Positions 26,575 to 35,393 of a stretch of 38,084 bases of DNA are shown piece after piece. Positions within the stretch are counted from its first letter, which is position 1. Every line of letters begins with the position of its first letter. The stretch is from Acidobacteriota bacterium (GTDB lineage: Bacteria; Acidobacteriota; Terriglobia; Bryobacterales; Bryobacteraceae): contig QHXW01000063.1 in NCBI GenBank assembly GCA_003223115.1, positions 1 to 38,084 of the forward strand, given 5' to 3'. The notes beneath the pieces are model-generated. The model saw only the letters and a list, made by a program, of their open reading frames with translations. It did not search any database and had not been told where the DNA came from. Made by a program: the position numbers and the translations under genes.

Positions 26575-27222
26575 ATGGCGGAAGTGGATACGAAACGCGG
26601 TTCCGAACAGACTCGGAACGCGCCCCAACAATCGAACAACCCTCAACAATCCCTCGAGCGGTCCCGTCAAGGCGGGGTTTTATCCCGTCGCGGCGGTTTC
26701 CCCTCATTGTTCTCCCTGCATCCGTCCGAGCTTCTCAACGCCAATCCATTTGCGTTGATGCGTCGCTTTACCGACGAAATGGATCGAATGTTTGAGGGCT
26801 TCGGAGGTCCGCGCTCCGGCGAGATCACGCAGTGGTCGCCGCCCGTCGAGATTTCCGAAAAGGATGGCAAGCTCGAGGTCAGCGTGGAGTTGCCTGGCGT
26901 TCAGGAGAACGAAGTCAAAGTGGAAGTGACTGATGACGGCCTGGTAATTCAGGGCGAGCGCAAGCGCGAGCACCAAGAAAAACGCGAGGGCTATTATCGC
27001 TCTGAACGCATTTACGGTCAGTTTTATCGACTGATCCCGCTGCCCGAAAACGCAAATATAGACCAGGCGCGCGCGGAATTTCGTAATGGCGAACTCCACA
27101 TTTCGATTCCGGTCCCCGAACAACAGCACACCAGGCGCGAAATCCCCGTCTCGAGCAGCGAAAAAAAGCAGCCCGGGACTGAGACCGCAAGCCGCGAGCA
27201 AGCCAAAGCGAAGGCCGGCTAA
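26575..27222 (+). CDS. Hsp20/alpha-crystallin family small heat-shock protein
   Basis: The 215-residue chaperone has a long Gln/Arg-rich N-terminal extension, an amphipathic MRRFTDEMDRMFEGF segment (about 62-77), and an alpha-crystallin domain from about 89 to 182. The domain includes VEISEKDGKLEVSVELPGVQENEVKVEV, GLVIQGERK and the closing FRNGELHISIPVPE. The ATG at 26575 is chosen because of the AAAGGAG ribosome site. The frame is open upstream to 26398, but those codons are AT-rich leader sequence and are rejected. The charged C-terminal tail (about 185-215) is typical of soluble holdases. Expression may be controlled by the leader structure described separately. Confidence 0.9.
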   Translation: MAEVDTKRGSEQTRNAPQQSNNPQQSLERSRQGGVLSRRGGFPSLFSLHPSELLNANPFALMRRFTDEMDRMFEGFGGPRSGEITQWSPPVEISEKDGKLEVSVELPGVQENEVKVEVTDDGLVIQGERKREHQEKREGYYRSERIYGQFYRLIPLPENANIDQARAEFRNGELHISIPVPEQQHTRREIPVSSSEKKQPGTETASREQAKAKAG

Positions 27223-27323
27223 CTTGTTCAGCAGTTTCTGCTAACCGCCGCGAGGCACAGGCTGGAGCGCCCCTTCCTTTCGCCAATTGACGCGCCGCTC
27301 TGGGAGATATTCTCTGCCTGCGT

Positions 27324-27342
27324 TTCGCGGCAGTTCCGCGAA
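27324..27342. repeat. 7-bp perfect hairpin between hsp20 and the dehydrogenase gene
   Basis: TTCGCGG and CCGCGAA flank a 5-nt loop in the 236-bp gap after hsp20. No T-tract follows, so it may be a terminator-like or mRNA-stabilising hairpin. The rest of the gap shows no convincing gene or promoter. Confidence 0.35.
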
Positions 27343-27458
27343 GCTACAGCGGCGAATTTGTGCTCCGTTGCTCGATAATGAACGAGTCGCCCCCGCGCCT
27401 ACGTATACACGGCAGAGATTTCCAGCGAACATCCCGCTGAGGTGCGTTCATCGCTCAA

Positions 27459-28859
27459 GTGACGGCTATCGCAACCGTAAATCCGGCAACCGGTGAATCA
27501 GTGCGCACTTTCAAAGCGCTGACGGACTCCGAGATCGAAGGCAAACTCGAACGCGCGGCCGAGACTTTTCACAGTTACCGCCGGACCTCATTCGCCGACC
27601 GCGCATGGATGTTGGTTCGCGCTGCCGAGATCCTCGAAAAAGAGAAAGATCACTTTGGGCGGCTCATGACTCTCGAGATGGGCAAGCCCATTCAAGCCGC
27701 CTGGGAAGAAGTGGCGAAGTCCGCCTGGGGATGCCGCTATTATGCGGAGAATGCCGCACGATTTCTGCAGGTGGAAACTGTTCCGGCCGAAACTGGTCAC
27801 ACCACGATTCACTATCAACCCATTGGTCCGGTGCTGGCCGTCATGCCGTGGAATTTTCCCTTCTGGCAGGTATTCCGGTTTGCAGCGCCTGCGGTGATGG
27901 CCGGTAACGTTGGGCTGCTGAAACACGCTTCGAACGTGCCCCAGTGCGCCTTAGCGATTGAAGACATCTTCCGCCGCGCAGGATTTCCGGCTGGCGCATT
28001 TCAAACACTGCTGATCGTTTCAAAGCAGGTGGCGCAAATCCTCGATGATCCGCGTGTCAAAGCCGCCACGCTCACCGGCAGCGAGCCTGCGGGTAGCGAC
28101 GTGGCCAGCCTTGCCGGCAAGCGCATCAAGAAGACGGTGCTCGAGTTGGGCGGCAGTGATCCCTTCATCGTGATGCCCGGCGCCAACCTTGACGACGCCG
28201 CCAGAACCGCGGTGAAAGCGCGCACCATCAACAATGGACAGTCGTGCATCGCGGCCAAGCGTTTTATTGTTCTCGAAGCGATCGCGGAGGAGTTCACGCG
28301 CCGCATGGTGGCCGGCATGCAAGCCCTCAAAATCGGCGATCCCATGGACGAATCAACTGAACTCGGTCCGCTGGCAACCGAAAAAATTGTGGAAGATCTG
28401 GATGCTCAGGTACGGAAATCTGTTGCGGCAGGTGCACGCGTTCTCACCGGAGGCCGCCGGCTGGAGCGGCCTGGGAACTATTACGAGCCCACCATCCTGA
28501 CCGACATTCCAGAAAAGGCCCCCGCTTACCGCGAGGAACTATTCGGTCCCGTGGCCGCTCTATTCCGTGTGCGGAACATTGACCAGGCCATCGAGTTGGC
28601 GAACGACACACCGTTCGGTCTGGGGGCTAGTGTATGGACCAACGATGAAGCCGAGCAGGCGCGGTTTATTGATGAGATCGAAAGCGGCATGGTGTTCATC
28701 AACGGGATGGTGGCTTCAGATCCGCGGCTGCCTTTCGGCGGCGTGAAGCACTCCGGATTTGGGCGGGAGCTGGGTGTTTACGGCATCCGCGAGTTCGTGA
28801 ATATCAAGACCGTGTCCGTGCGCGGAGAAGCTGTGCGCAAGAACGCATCCACCGAATAG
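27459..28859 (+). CDS. NAD(P)-dependent succinate-semialdehyde-type aldehyde dehydrogenase
   Basis: The 466-residue protein is a complete aldehyde dehydrogenase: VNPATGESVRTF at the start, PWNFPFWQVFRFAAPAVMAGN in the cofactor domain, LELGGSDPFIV with the general-base Glu (about residue 229), NNGQSCIAAKR with the nucleophilic Cys (about 263), and SGFGRELGVYGIREFVN at the end. The pattern and length are closest to the GabD/Sad-type succinate-semialdehyde dehydrogenases. The start is a GTG at 27459, 236 bp after hsp20. Its role in the local context is unclear; general aldehyde detoxification or GABA-type catabolism are both possible. Confidence 0.85.
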   Translation: MTAIATVNPATGESVRTFKALTDSEIEGKLERAAETFHSYRRTSFADRAWMLVRAAEILEKEKDHFGRLMTLEMGKPIQAAWEEVAKSAWGCRYYAENAARFLQVETVPAETGHTTIHYQPIGPVLAVMPWNFPFWQVFRFAAPAVMAGNVGLLKHASNVPQCALAIEDIFRRAGFPAGAFQTLLIVSKQVAQILDDPRVKAATLTGSEPAGSDVASLAGKRIKKTVLELGGSDPFIVMPGANLDDAARTAVKARTINNGQSCIAAKRFIVLEAIAEEFTRRMVAGMQALKIGDPMDESTELGPLATEKIVEDLDAQVRKSVAAGARVLTGGRRLERPGNYYEPTILTDIPEKAPAYREELFGPVAALFRVRNIDQAIELANDTPFGLGASVWTNDEAEQARFIDEIESGMVFINGMVASDPRLPFGGVKHSGFGRELGVYGIREFVNIKTVSVRGEAVRKNASTE

Positions 28860-28901
28860 ATCGGCGCCATCATCTGATAAGATCGGCCTCTAAGATCGCC
28901 C

Positions 28902-29663
28902 TCAGGGCCAGTATTTCGGCCGCTTGTAGTAATCGTAGAGGAGCGATTCGTATTCGCGATCAATCGGCGCTGACGGATTGTAGGGTGGGCTGTGGCGGAT
29001 GCCCTCCTGGGATAAATTCACGCGCACTTTTCCCTCTGCCCAGTCCACTTTTTCAACCCACGCGGGTGAAATGAGTACTTTCTTTCCCGGCAAGAAGTTG
29101 CGTGTATCCACCACGATGTAGCGGACCACCCAGGCGCGGTCGTCGACGATGAAATCTTCCACGTGGCCCACTTCGGAGTCAGTGGCCTGAATATGACAGC
29201 CGACTACGTCTTTGGTGCTTTCGAGATGCGGGTCGCCGTGTGCCTCTGGACTGGATGCGGGCGCCATCGCGGCCCTGGTTGCCGGTGACATTCCCATGGG
29301 TCCTATCGCGAACGTCGGATCTGCCAACAGAGGATCACCCACCCAATAGTTCGCCCAGCCGAAATACCGCCGCAGTTCCTCCTCCTGCTGTCGGGAAATG
29401 GGCTGGTCCGTATCGATGTCAGGACTTAATTCGACTTGTTTTTTCGTGAGCGATACCGGAAGGCTGCGACGATCCCAATCGGGCTGCCCAAGCACAGCCG
29501 GCGACAAGAGAACGCGCCTTCCCGTCAGCCAAGTGCCCGTGTCCACGACCAGGTAACGGACCGTCCATTTCAGTTCGTCAAAGAAGAACTCGTCAACTTT
29601 ACCCAGTTCGCCGTCTGTGGCGTGAATCGCGCAACCGTGCAATTTATTTGTACTGCGGAGCAT
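28902..29663 (-). CDS. Two-domain PRC-barrel protein
   Basis: The 253-residue protein has two PRC-barrel modules. The first (about 8-75) reads LHGCAIHATDGELGKVDEFFFDELKWTVRYLVVDTG; the second (about 150-225) reads VVGCHIQATDSEVGHVEDFIVDDRAWVVRYIVVDT. They are clearly related and probably arose by duplication. An Ala/Pro-rich linker joins them. PRC barrels bind RNA, photosynthetic or signalling proteins, or small molecules, and paired versions are common in soil bacteria of unknown role. It is convergent with the aldehyde dehydrogenase gene. A clear ATG at 29663 begins MLRSTNKL. Confidence 0.8.
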   Translation of the reverse strand: MLRSTNKLHGCAIHATDGELGKVDEFFFDELKWTVRYLVVDTGTWLTGRRVLLSPAVLGQPDWDRRSLPVSLTKKQVELSPDIDTDQPISRQQEEELRRYFGWANYWVGDPLLADPTFAIGPMGMSPATRAAMAPASSPEAHGDPHLESTKDVVGCHIQATDSEVGHVEDFIVDDRAWVVRYIVVDTRNFLPGKKVLISPAWVEKVDWAEGKVRVNLSQEGIRHSPPYNPSAPIDREYESLLYDYYKRPKYWP

Positions 29664-29835
29664 ACGTCCCGTTCAATCCTGGCTAAATCATACGCCTGGC
29701 GTGCAAGCCGCTTCAATCATGTGTACGCGCGAAACCAATTCTTACCGCTGAATCTGGTGAGTTATCGTCCTTTGCCTAATGCAAAGACTGGCGCCAATAC
29801 CGCTGATCCTCACATCCGAAACCCGGCCGGGACCG

Positions 29836-29859
29836 CGAGGATTCCTGTTACAATCCTCG
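29836..29859 (+). promoter_or_regulatory. Hairpin directly before the VOC gene start
   Basis: CGAGGATT and AATCCTCG form a perfect 8-bp inverted repeat around an 8-nt loop and end 3 bp before the ATG at 29863. No Shine-Dalgarno is visible. A TACAAT hexamer (29849-29854) overlaps the loop and 3' arm and could be a -10 of a nearly leaderless transcript, but I find no good -35. Confidence 0.4.
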
Positions 29860-29862
29860 TAT

Positions 29863-30237
29863 ATGTTTAAGGGACTGGAACATACGGCGATTGCCTCGCC
29901 TCAGCCGGAACAACTGGCCCGCTGGTACGTCGATCATCTCGGCTTCGTGATCAATTTTGCCTACGACGGCAATTATTTTGTGAAGGCCGCCAATGGGTCG
30001 ATGCTCGAGATCATTCCGTCCGACGGTAAGGCCGCGCCGCAGAAGATGAAAGATCCGGGCATTCGCCACCTGGCCATCTCTGTCGACGATTTCGACCGCG
30101 CGCACGATCGTCTGAAACAGCTTGGCGTCAAGTTCCTCACCGAGCCTTACAACAATCAAGGCAACCGGCTGGTGTTCTTCGCGGATGCGGATGGAAATAT
30201 TCTGCATTTGATCCACCGCGATAAGCCCCTTCCCTGA
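29863..30237 (+). CDS. VOC-superfamily (glyoxalase-type) protein
   Basis: The 124-residue product has a vicinal-oxygen-chelate fold pattern: HTAIASPQPEQLARWYVDHLGFVINF, SMLEIIPS with the first Glu ligand, IRHLAISVDDFDRAHDRLKQLGV in the second module and VFFADADGNILHLIHRD at the end. The canonical last Glu ligand position appears as His-Leu, so metal binding may be altered. The ATG at 29863 is the likely start because the upstream in-frame region to 29779 lacks family similarity. It precedes the MFS gene by 19 bp and probably shares its transcript. The substrate is unknown. Confidence 0.8.
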   Translation: MFKGLEHTAIASPQPEQLARWYVDHLGFVINFAYDGNYFVKAANGSMLEIIPSDGKAAPQKMKDPGIRHLAISVDDFDRAHDRLKQLGVKFLTEPYNNQGNRLVFFADADGNILHLIHRDKPLP

Positions 30238-30256
30238 GCATCGCCGCTCCCTTTTT

Positions 30257-31462
30257 GTGCTGCGCCGCGTTTTCAAGGCCTTCCATTATCGCGAGTTTCG
30301 CCTGCTTTGGGTAGGAGCCTGCACCTCGAGCATCGGCACCTGGATGCAGGAAGTGGCGCAATCTTGGCTGGTGCTGCAAATTTCCGGCTCGGCTTTCTGG
30401 CTGGGCCTGGACGCTTTCCTCGGCGATATCCCAATTTTCTTGTTCTCCCTGGTTGGCGGCGTGATTGCCGACCGCATGAGCCGCCGTCGCCTGCTGCTGG
30501 CCTCGCAACTGGTGCAGATGAGTTGCGCCTTCTCCCTGGCACTGCTCATTCTGCTGGGTATCGTCCAGGTGTGGCACATCCTAGTGCTGTCGTTCATCGT
30601 GGGAACGGCGCAATCGTTTGGCGGACCGGCTTATTCCGCGCTAGTTCCGACACTAGTGGACAAAGAAGATCTACCCAACGCCATCGCCTTGAATTCCATC
30701 CAGTTCAACCTGGCGCGCGTCATCGGTCCGGTACTGGGCGGCATCGCTTTGACCAGCCTGGGCCCCAGTTGGTGCTTTTCGCTCAACGGAGTGTCCTTCA
30801 TCGCGGTCATCATTTCGCTTCTGTTGCTGCGCCCGAGCTTTCAGCCGGAAAAAACCAGCGAGTCCATCCTGACTAGCATGAAGCAGGGTTTTGGCTTCAT
30901 CCGCAAGCACGGCGCCATGGAGGGTTTGATCGCCCTGGCCTTCTGCATGACCGCGCTGGCGATTCCGATGATCACATTTCTCCCGGTGTTCGCAAAAGAT
31001 GTATTCCACGCGGGTCCCACCACGTATACAATTCTGCTGGCCTCCTCGGGCATCGGGTCGGTGGCCGGCGCGCTGACTGTGGCGGCGATGGGCAACATTG
31101 CAAACAAAGGCCGTATCGCATTACTGATGTTGATCTGCCTGGGCGCGGGCATGACTGCTTTCGCTCAATCCAAAACTCTGTGGTGGAGCTGCTTCCTGCT
31201 GTTCCTGTCCGGCGCCGCACTGATTGCGGCCTTCGCCATGATCAGTTCGCTCGTGCAACTCATCACCGTCAACGAGATGCGCGGGCGCGTGATGAGTATC
31301 TACAATGTCGCGTTTCGCGGTGGAATGCCGTTCGGCAGCGTGCTGTCGGGCTGGCTGGTACCGAAGTTCTCCGCTCCAACCGTGATCGCGGTCAACGGCC
31401 TGCTGCTGGTGGTATTGGGAATTTATTTTTGGCTGGCGCAGCGGCGCGTGGCTTCTTTGTGA
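30257..31462 (+). CDS. MFS exporter (EntS/MFS_3-type)
   Basis: The 401-residue protein has about twelve hydrophobic segments. It opens FKAFHYREFRLLWVGACTSSIGTWMQEVAQSWLVLQ, the N-terminus of MFS_3-family exporters such as enterobactin exporter EntS-like proteins, and has the loop motif GGVIADRMSRRRLLL (about 66-80). EMRGRVMSIYNVAFRGGMPFG in the C-terminal half is another family landmark. It is an inner-membrane, proton-driven exporter of unknown substrate. The start is GTG at 30257, 19 bp after the VOC gene; the next gene begins 4 bp after its stop. Confidence 0.85.
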   Translation: MLRRVFKAFHYREFRLLWVGACTSSIGTWMQEVAQSWLVLQISGSAFWLGLDAFLGDIPIFLFSLVGGVIADRMSRRRLLLASQLVQMSCAFSLALLILLGIVQVWHILVLSFIVGTAQSFGGPAYSALVPTLVDKEDLPNAIALNSIQFNLARVIGPVLGGIALTSLGPSWCFSLNGVSFIAVIISLLLLRPSFQPEKTSESILTSMKQGFGFIRKHGAMEGLIALAFCMTALAIPMITFLPVFAKDVFHAGPTTYTILLASSGIGSVAGALTVAAMGNIANKGRIALLMLICLGAGMTAFAQSKTLWWSCFLLFLSGAALIAAFAMISSLVQLITVNEMRGRVMSIYNVAFRGGMPFGSVLSGWLVPKFSAPTVIAVNGLLLVVLGIYFWLAQRRVASL

Positions 31463-31466
31463 ACGT

Positions 31467-32189
31467 ATGAGACTACCCCGCATAAGAATCACCGCACCGA
31501 AACTGATCCTCTGCCTCATGGCCGGCGGCCTATCCGCGGGTACACTTGCCCGGGCCTCAACCGATCTCGAGAAAGCGCGCGACGTTCAAGACCGTACGGC
31601 GCTCGAAACTGCCACGCGGCAACTTTCGGCCGACGCGCAGAAAGCTCCGAACGATGCTGAGGCGCAATATCAGGCGGCTCTGGCTTCCTCTTACCTGGCG
31701 GAAGTGGGGCTCGAGGTGCGAGACAAATCGCAAGCCCAGAGGGCTGCCGAGGAAGGCATTCGCTCAGCCGAACGCGCCATCGCGCTCAAGCCCAGCAACG
31801 CCGAATACCACCGGATTCTGGGGACGCTGTGCGGACAGGTGATACCCGCGAACGTGTTGCTGGCCCTGAGCTACGGCAAGCGGGCCCGCGATGCCATCGA
31901 CAAAGCCCTGTCGCTTGACCCGCACTCATCCAAAGCCTATCTCGCCCGGGGCGTTGGCAACTACTATCTGCCTCCCGCTTTCGGCGGTGGCCTCGATCTT
32001 GCGATCCGCGATTTTGAGCGCGCCATTGAACTCGACAAAAAATCCGCCGAAGCTTATCTCTGGCTGGGGCTGGCCCTGCGCAAACAGAACCAGAATGCCC
32101 AGGCGCGCCAGGCGTTTGCCAAGTCGCTCGAACTGAATCCGAACCGAATATGGGCCAAACAGCAACTCGATAAGACTCCGGCCCAATGA
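31467..32189 (+). CDS. Secreted TPR-repeat protein
   Basis: The 240-residue protein has an N-terminal signal-like stretch (about 10-30: APKLILCLMAGGLSAGTLARA) and at least three tetratricopeptide-type helical repeats. Examples are ERAIALKPSNAEYHRILGTL, KALSLDPHSSKAYLARGVGNYY, RAIELDKKSAEAYLWLGLAL and KSLELNPNRIWAKQQL. TPRs bind proteins. It follows the MFS gene by 4 bp, and its stop overlaps the next membrane-protein start by ATGA, so an operon is likely. A role in envelope assembly is possible but unproven. Confidence 0.8.
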   Translation: MRLPRIRITAPKLILCLMAGGLSAGTLARASTDLEKARDVQDRTALETATRQLSADAQKAPNDAEAQYQAALASSYLAEVGLEVRDKSQAQRAAEEGIRSAERAIALKPSNAEYHRILGTLCGQVIPANVLLALSYGKRARDAIDKALSLDPHSSKAYLARGVGNYYLPPAFGGGLDLAIRDFERAIELDKKSAEAYLWLGLALRKQNQNAQARQAFAKSLELNPNRIWAKQQLDKTPAQ

Positions 32190-33832
32190 GACGGCGACTG
32201 GCCATCGGCGCGGCGATCCTGGCCATTACGCTGTTGAATTACTTCCAATTTCCTGGGCACAGCTGGTTGCAATCGGATACGCAAATCTACTTGCCCATCC
32301 TCGAGCACATTTGGGACCCGGACGTGCTCGCCAAAGACCTGATCGTCGAGCATCCACACGTGGCCTTTACGCTGTACGACGAGACGGCCATCGTGTTACG
32401 AAAAATTACCAGGCTGGAGTTTCGCCAGGTCCTCCAAGCGGAGCAGTTCGTGTTTCGAGCCCTGGGAATTTGGGGCGTGTACCTGATCGCCACGGCTTTG
32501 GGAGTTTCGGACATACTGGCGCTATTCGTCGTGGCGGCTTTTTCGCTGGGCGCCACGATCATGGGACCGGCTGTGCTCACGTTTGAATACGAGCCGGTGC
32601 CGCGTGGTTTTGCATTGCCCCTATTCTTTCTCGCCATCGGCCTCGGGGCACGCGAACGATATTTATGGGCAGGTATCGCTGCCTCAGTGGCATTTCTCAT
32701 TCACGCGCCAACCATCGCGCCCTTTTGGTTCTTGTATTTTCTATTGATGCTCTGGCCCGGGGAGCCTTCATTCCGGCGCCGGCGGTTGAATGCGCTCTGG
32801 CCGCTGGCGATCGCGCTTCTGGTCCTTTTTGTCGTGTCGCTTGTTGAGCCCGCCAACGGCGAGCATCAGGCCTTACTGGCGCGCTTGGACCCGCAACAGA
32901 TGCAACTGCAGCGCATGCGCGCAGGCTACAACTGGATCTCGCTCTGGTGGCGTCAGTGGATCTGGCACTACCTGATCCTGTTTGCTGTGATCGTGCTGGC
33001 TTACCGGCGTCTGAGAAAAGATTTTTCACACTCTCTGCGGCTATTTCTGATCGCCCTGCCTCTCCTGGGCGTTCTCAGCCTGCCTATTTCGTATCTGCTG
33101 CTCGAGAATTTGCACTGGGCCCTCCTTCCGCAGATACAACCGGCGCGTTTATTGCTCTTCGACCCCGCCTTCGCTGTGATTTTGGGTGCGGTTGCCGCCT
33201 GCAAAGCCGTTGGACAGAAACGATGCATCGAAGCGTTTCTCTGGTTATTGCCGGTCTATCTGATACCAGCAAACCGGGAGATTACCTGGCCTTCCTGGAA
33301 CCGGGTGATGGTTGTGGCGGCGCTGGCCTTGCTGGCCCTCTTTGCGGTCTGGGCCGCTCAGTCGCTTCGGCGCTGGGCTTGGGCTGCAATGACCGCCGCG
33401 ATACTGGTCCCTTTTTTTCTGATCCCTGGTTACGGAAAGATGCGCAATTATCCGCCGTTGCACAATCCCGATCTCGATCAACTCGCGGATTGGGCTCGCG
33501 CATCCACTCCAACGAGCGCCGTGTTTCTGTTTCCGGATGCGGAACAGGATCTGTACCCTGGAGTTTTCCGCGTCGAAGCGCAACGTGCAGTTTATGTGGA
33601 CTGGAAAACCGGCGGGCAGGTGAATTTCTTCAAGAGCTTGGGTGAAGAGTGGTGGTCGAGATGGAAAAACACCATGGAAGCGCCCTTCGATCCCAATCAC
33701 CTGGAACGCTACCGTGACTCGGGTATCGACTACATAGTGCTGCAGCGAAAGAATCGTCTGGCGGGCGCGCGGGCCGTTTATGAAAACTCCGCGTTCGACG
33801 TTTATCCACTTACTTCCGCACCACCACGCTGA
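32186..33832 (+). CDS. Polytopic membrane protein with DUF6798-like C-terminus
   Basis: The 548-residue protein has about ten to twelve membrane segments, an extracytoplasmic-type loop after helix 1 (SWLQSDTQIYLPILEHIWDPDVLAKDL), and a soluble C-terminal domain (about 450-548). The C-terminal domain has the pattern VFLFPDAEQDLYPGVFRVEAQRAVYVDWKTGGQVNFFKSLGEEWWSRW, resembling DUF6798 regions seen in membrane proteins related to GT-C glycosyltransferases. I would not claim catalysis, because I could not locate the usual Asp-Asp or DxD motif with confidence. It is translationally coupled to the TPR gene and overlaps the tail of the convergent next gene by 23 bp. Confidence 0.7.
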   Translation: MRRRLAIGAAILAITLLNYFQFPGHSWLQSDTQIYLPILEHIWDPDVLAKDLIVEHPHVAFTLYDETAIVLRKITRLEFRQVLQAEQFVFRALGIWGVYLIATALGVSDILALFVVAAFSLGATIMGPAVLTFEYEPVPRGFALPLFFLAIGLGARERYLWAGIAASVAFLIHAPTIAPFWFLYFLLMLWPGEPSFRRRRLNALWPLAIALLVLFVVSLVEPANGEHQALLARLDPQQMQLQRMRAGYNWISLWWRQWIWHYLILFAVIVLAYRRLRKDFSHSLRLFLIALPLLGVLSLPISYLLLENLHWALLPQIQPARLLLFDPAFAVILGAVAACKAVGQKRCIEAFLWLLPVYLIPANREITWPSWNRVMVVAALALLALFAVWAAQSLRRWAWAAMTAAILVPFFLIPGYGKMRNYPPLHNPDLDQLADWARASTPTSAVFLFPDAEQDLYPGVFRVEAQRAVYVDWKTGGQVNFFKSLGEEWWSRWKNTMEAPFDPNHLERYRDSGIDYIVLQRKNRLAGARAVYENSAFDVYPLTSAPPR

Positions 33833-35392
33833 CGCCGTCCTGGCTGAAATGGCCGCCCACGTTCAAACGCACGGAGAGCGGAGTTCCGGCGGGCGACGCC
33901 GCGGGTAATCTCGCATTGATCTGCATGGCTCCGGCAATCAGATAGGGTGCCGCGCCCGCGTAGAGCACCTTGGCCGCATTCCCGCCGATCGCGAGCGTCA
34001 CCGGGAGCCTGGGTTTGGGCCAAACCGCAGTGGCGATTTTGCCGTCCACGCCGGCCGGGTCGGTCTGGCCTTCACCGGTGGCATAGAGAATGACCACTGA
34101 GTTCGGCGCCGCCGGATTGGCCGTGGAGTTGATGCTGTAATCCTGATTGAGGACTACGAAAATACCCGGCGCGGCGGGCTCTACCGGCAGCGTCTGAGAA
34201 TCCGTTCTGGCACCACTTATTCGATATGCAAAGCGGTGCTCGTCTTACCTGACACTTCATAGGGCACCACAGCATTGATCTGGGTTGCACTGAGGTAAAT
34301 CAACGGAGCGGCAGCGCCGTCAAAATACACTTTGGTTTGTGTCGGGTCCTGGCCGAACCCCGATCCGAAAATCGAGATGATCTCGCCCGGCGCAAGTGCC
34401 CCCGACAGAAAACTGGCCGCATTGACCGCCGCCGCAATCATTGGCACGGCATTTGCTCCCCGGACAGAGCCGGAATTCGCGTCAGCCATCAGACTCGATT
34501 CATCCACCGCTTCGAAGTCCGACCCCCGCAGGCGCGTGATCTCGTGCAACACATCGTTATCCCAACGATCGTCCGGCGCGCCCGAGAGAGACCACGATGA
34601 GCCGTTGTCCGCCAGAAGCATCCCGTACTTCTTCAGCGCCCGCAAGATGACTTGAACCGCTGGCGAAAACGTCGAAATATCCAGGCCGGCTTTGAGGCGA
34701 AATCGCTGGCCCATGGGCGGATCGTTCAGCGCTGTCAGAGAGGAAGCGTAATGACGCGCGGGCCAGATGTAAGCCTGCCGCGTGCGTGGCGCCGTGAAAC
34801 GGATGGCGTGCCTTATTTCGCCCGCCGCCACTTCTTCATAGCGCACCAGACCAGGAAATATGGGCAGTCCCGCGGCATCCGCCGAAGTCCATCCCGCCGG
34901 CCGCAAAGCATTGGATTTCAAATCGAAGATGGCGCCTGAACCTGCGCGCCAGCTTCCGTCAGGTTGAGGGTACGCGCTATACAACTCGTACAGGACGCAG
35001 TTGTCATGATCCACCACCAGCACGTGGCGATCGCCCGCGCTGGCCGATCCGCCTTCCACGGGCACATTGGGCGGCACCGGATATCCGGCATGATCACTTT
35101 CGCCGTCGTACTCAAACGTCACCTTCACTTTGGCTTGCGTACCCGGCACGTCAACAAACGGAATGCCAATGGGTCCGCCATCCCAAACCCCCGAGCCAAA
35201 ATCGGGGTGCGCGGTCTGGCCGGCGCCTATCGTCGCCACGTACGTGTTTGAGTTGGGATCCACCGGCGCGGTATCCACCGGTGCATTCCATACGTTGTTG
35301 GCCGGGAACACCGCGCATCCCGCGACATGCGGCTGCGCTTCAAGTCTGGCCGCGAGCGGCAGGCAGGCAATCGCGATGAGCAGTCTCCGCAT
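33810..35392 (-). pseudogene. Secreted protein with Solibacter-type C-terminal domain, one-base frameshift
   Basis: The gene starts at 35392 with a signal peptide (MRRLLIAIACLPLAARLEA). The first 391 codons end in GKTSTALHIE followed by TAA at 34219-34217. Inserting one base there restores SGARTDSQTLPVEPAAPGIFVVLNQD and then VVILYATGEGQTDPAGVDGKI, continuing to a stop at 33810 (527 residues if repaired). The C-terminal part (IISIFGSGFGQ, TQINAVVPYEV, VVILYATGEGQ, VLYAGAAPYLIAG and the MQINARLP-type ends) is the pattern of the domain described from Solibacter exported proteins (TIGR03437-like). The function is unknown; secretion and surface binding are inferred. It is 1 bp after the amidohydrolase stop. 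Confidence 0.75.
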
Positions 35393-35393
35393 C

